Shown here: in pieces, positions 62,699-64,000 of the stretch
How positions within the stretch are numbered: position 1 is the first letter of the stretch
How the letters are laid out: each line of letters begins with the position of its first letter
NCBI RefSeq assembly: GCF_030813415.1
Contig: NZ_JAUSUF010000013.1
Location: forward strand, 1-64,000
Reading direction: 5' to 3'
Origin: Eubacterium multiforme
GTDB taxonomy: Bacteria > Bacillota > Clostridia > Clostridiales > Clostridiaceae
DNA: 64,000 nucleotides
Notes under the pieces: model-generated
Databases searched by the model: none
Seen by the model: the letters and a program-made list of their open reading frames with translations, nothing else
What the model was told of the DNA's origin: nothing
Program-made: the position numbers and the translations under genes

Positions 62699-63805
62699 AT
62701 GAACAAACTATCAAACAAACATTATTTATTTTTTATATTAATAGTATCTTCCATAAGTTTAAGAAGTTATTCTTCCGTCTTTATTAACTTAGGAGGTAGA
62801 GATACTTGGATTGCTAGCATTATCGCTGGTATTATATACATAGCATACATATATTTCATTATTTATGTATGCAAAAAAACAAACTCATTTGATATTAAAG
62901 AAATTTTTAAAAATACTTATCCAAAGACAATAGGAAACATACTATTATTTATTTTTGCTTTTGCTTTATTTCTAACTTCAGTTGAAACTGCTGCTGTCCA
63001 AAGTGACTCAATACACTCTACTATATTTCTTGAAAGCCCTGTTTGGTATTGTTTATTATTTTTTATAATACCAGCAGGTTACTTAATTACAAGAAGAATT
63101 GAAACATTATTAATTGTAATAATAATTACTGTAATATTAGTTTTCTCCTCTATATTTTTTGTTGAAATTCTTACATTAAAATATCATAATTTTGAATATT
63201 TATTACCTTTTTTTGAGTTAGGAGTTAACAGAGGCTTTATTATTTCAATTTTACTAATACTAGGTTCCTTGTCATCAACTGCAATAACCTTCCCCTTTTT
63301 AAAATACATAAGCAAAAAGGATAAAATATCAAAATATAGCACTATAGGTACAGTAATTATTGTTGTTATTTCAACTTTAAGCATATTATCTGCCATATCA
63401 ACCTTTGGTCCAATACGTGCAAGTAATATTTATTATCCTGAATTTTTAAGGGTTCAAAGAATTCAAGTTAGTGGATTTATTGAATTTGGTGACTTATTTT
63501 TTATATCTAAAACAGTTTGTGTATGGTTTATTAAATATGTTTTATGTGCAGTTGCCATACTATACCTTTATAAAGATATTTTTACAAACAAAAAGATATT
63601 TGCAATAGGCTATTCTTTTTTAGCCTATATATGCTCTTATTTTGTTTCAAAAAAACATTATTTACTATTTGAATTTTTAAAATATTATGAGCTAATAGCC
63701 TTAGCATTACTTTGCATACTTCCTTTTGTAACATTTTTTATTTACTACTTAAAGTGGAAGAAAAAAGCTAACTCAAATAATAAAGAAAAAATAGTATCTA
63801 AATAA
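62699..63805 (+). CDS. gerKB: Spore germination protein GerKB
   Basis: 368 residues from ATG 62699, seven bases after GAGG; the longer frame adds 17 residues upstream of the ribosome binding site. About ten membrane segments, typical of the GerAB/APC-like fold (SLRSYSSVFINLGGRDTWIASIIAG near the start). It is the B subunit of a germinant receptor, encoded opposite gerKA. No clear terminator follows. Confidence 0.92.
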   Translation: MNKLSNKHYLFFILIVSSISLRSYSSVFINLGGRDTWIASIIAGIIYIAYIYFIIYVCKKTNSFDIKEIFKNTYPKTIGNILLFIFAFALFLTSVETAAVQSDSIHSTIFLESPVWYCLLFFIIPAGYLITRRIETLLIVIIITVILVFSSIFFVEILTLKYHNFEYLLPFFELGVNRGFIISILLILGSLSSTAITFPFLKYISKKDKISKYSTIGTVIIVVISTLSILSAISTFGPIRASNIYYPEFLRVQRIQVSGFIEFGDLFFISKTVCVWFIKYVLCAVAILYLYKDIFTNKKIFAIGYSFLAYICSYFVSKKHYLLFEFLKYYELIALALLCILPFVTFFIYYLKWKKKANSNNKEKIVSK

Positions 63806-63842
63806 ATTTAAAACTTCTCTCCTTAAACAATAGCCTTATAAA

Positions 63843-63871
63843 TTGACATTACTTAGGTGTAAACATATAAT
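63843..63871 (+). promoter_or_regulatory. Consensus promoter of trpS
   Basis: TTGACA (63843-63848), 17-base spacer, TATAAT (63866-63871), both exact consensus. The leader is only about 35 bases, so no T-box is present. Confidence 0.8.
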
Positions 63872-63912
63872 TTATATTATGACTTTAGTTTAAATTTAAG
63901 GAGTGACGTACT

Positions 63913-64000
63913 ATGGAAAATAGCGAAGCTAAAAAGGTTATCTTTAGTGGAATACAGCCATCTGGAGACCTTACACTTGGAAATTATCTTGGAGCTATAA
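63913..64000 (+). CDS. trpS: Tryptophanyl-tRNA synthetase, 5' part
   Basis: The first 29 codons and part of the next are in the window. [20 protein letters not shown] contains the TrpRS HIGH equivalent (TLGNYLGA). AAGGAG ribosome binding site 10 bases before ATG. The gene continues past the right edge. Confidence 0.9.
   Translation, partial: MENSEAKKVIFSGIQPSGDLTLGNYLGAI

Overview
The window is very AT-rich, densely packed DNA with strong AGGAGG-type ribosome binding sites, many TTG and GTG starts, and intrinsic terminators after most transcription units. Gene content (reverse rubrerythrins, spore photoproduct lyase, GerK germinant receptor, a leucine T-box, PTS regulators) points to an anaerobic spore-forming Clostridium sensu stricto. 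The gerKA-gerKC pair with gerKB divergent from it is the layout known from Clostridium perfringens, so that species or a close relative is the best guess (inference). No rRNA, tRNA, CRISPR array, transposase, integrase or prophage gene was seen.

Left end (1-4300): a duplicated oxidative-stress block. Two near-identical 50-residue zinc-ribbon proteins and two reverse rubrerythrins lie on the minus strand. The first 159 bases exactly repeat the promoter and leader of the rubrerythrin at 1206-1748, so another copy probably begins just off the left edge. A WYL-type regulator follows.

4300-10230: a sulfur module on the minus strand (rhodanese-fused CoA-disulfide reductase, YeeE/YedE importer, DsrE-like protein, TauE/SafE permease) with a divergent LysR regulator. 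The shared intergenic region carries Rex-like, CRP/FNR-like and LysR-type sites.

10230-24000: mostly single genes: an APC permease, lipoproteins, an EamA exporter, DUF1659/DUF2922 small proteins, an RpiR regulator, a GrpB-SnoaL fusion, UspA, a long PRPP synthetase, a LevR-like PTS regulator lacking the AAA+ domain, and a YgjP-like metallopeptidase.

24000-32220: an L-ascorbate-type PTS operon (UlaG lactonase, EIIA, EIIC, EIIB, an unrecognised propeller-like protein, UlaF, UlaE, TalC-like transaldolase) with a divergent DeoR regulator. No UlaD decarboxylase is present, which leaves a gap in the standard pathway.

32280-42800: Kup potassium transporter, a small membrane protein, SplB, two coiled-coil membrane-anchored proteins, then a MurNAc operon murQ-murP-mupG-murR with the same gene content as in Staphylococcus aureus, and a YitT-family protein.

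42800-58000: T-box plus leuS, a ChbG-type deacetylase, a methyltransferase-like protein, a HesB-like protein, and a three-gene set of MoxR ATPase, metallopeptidase/VWA protein and a protein of exact 22-residue repeats. Then a small alarmone synthetase, a phosphoesterase, a BCCT betaine transporter divergent from a BusR-like GntR-RCK_C regulator, and tyrS. 58000-64000: a P-loop-like small protein, a Schlafen/AlbA-type protein, the gerK locus, and the first 29 codons of trpS.

The least explained units are the MoxR/VWA/22-residue-repeat trio (48900-52218), the ascorbate operon with the unknown protein in place of UlaD (26576-27622), and the BusR-like/BCCT pair (54071-56660).
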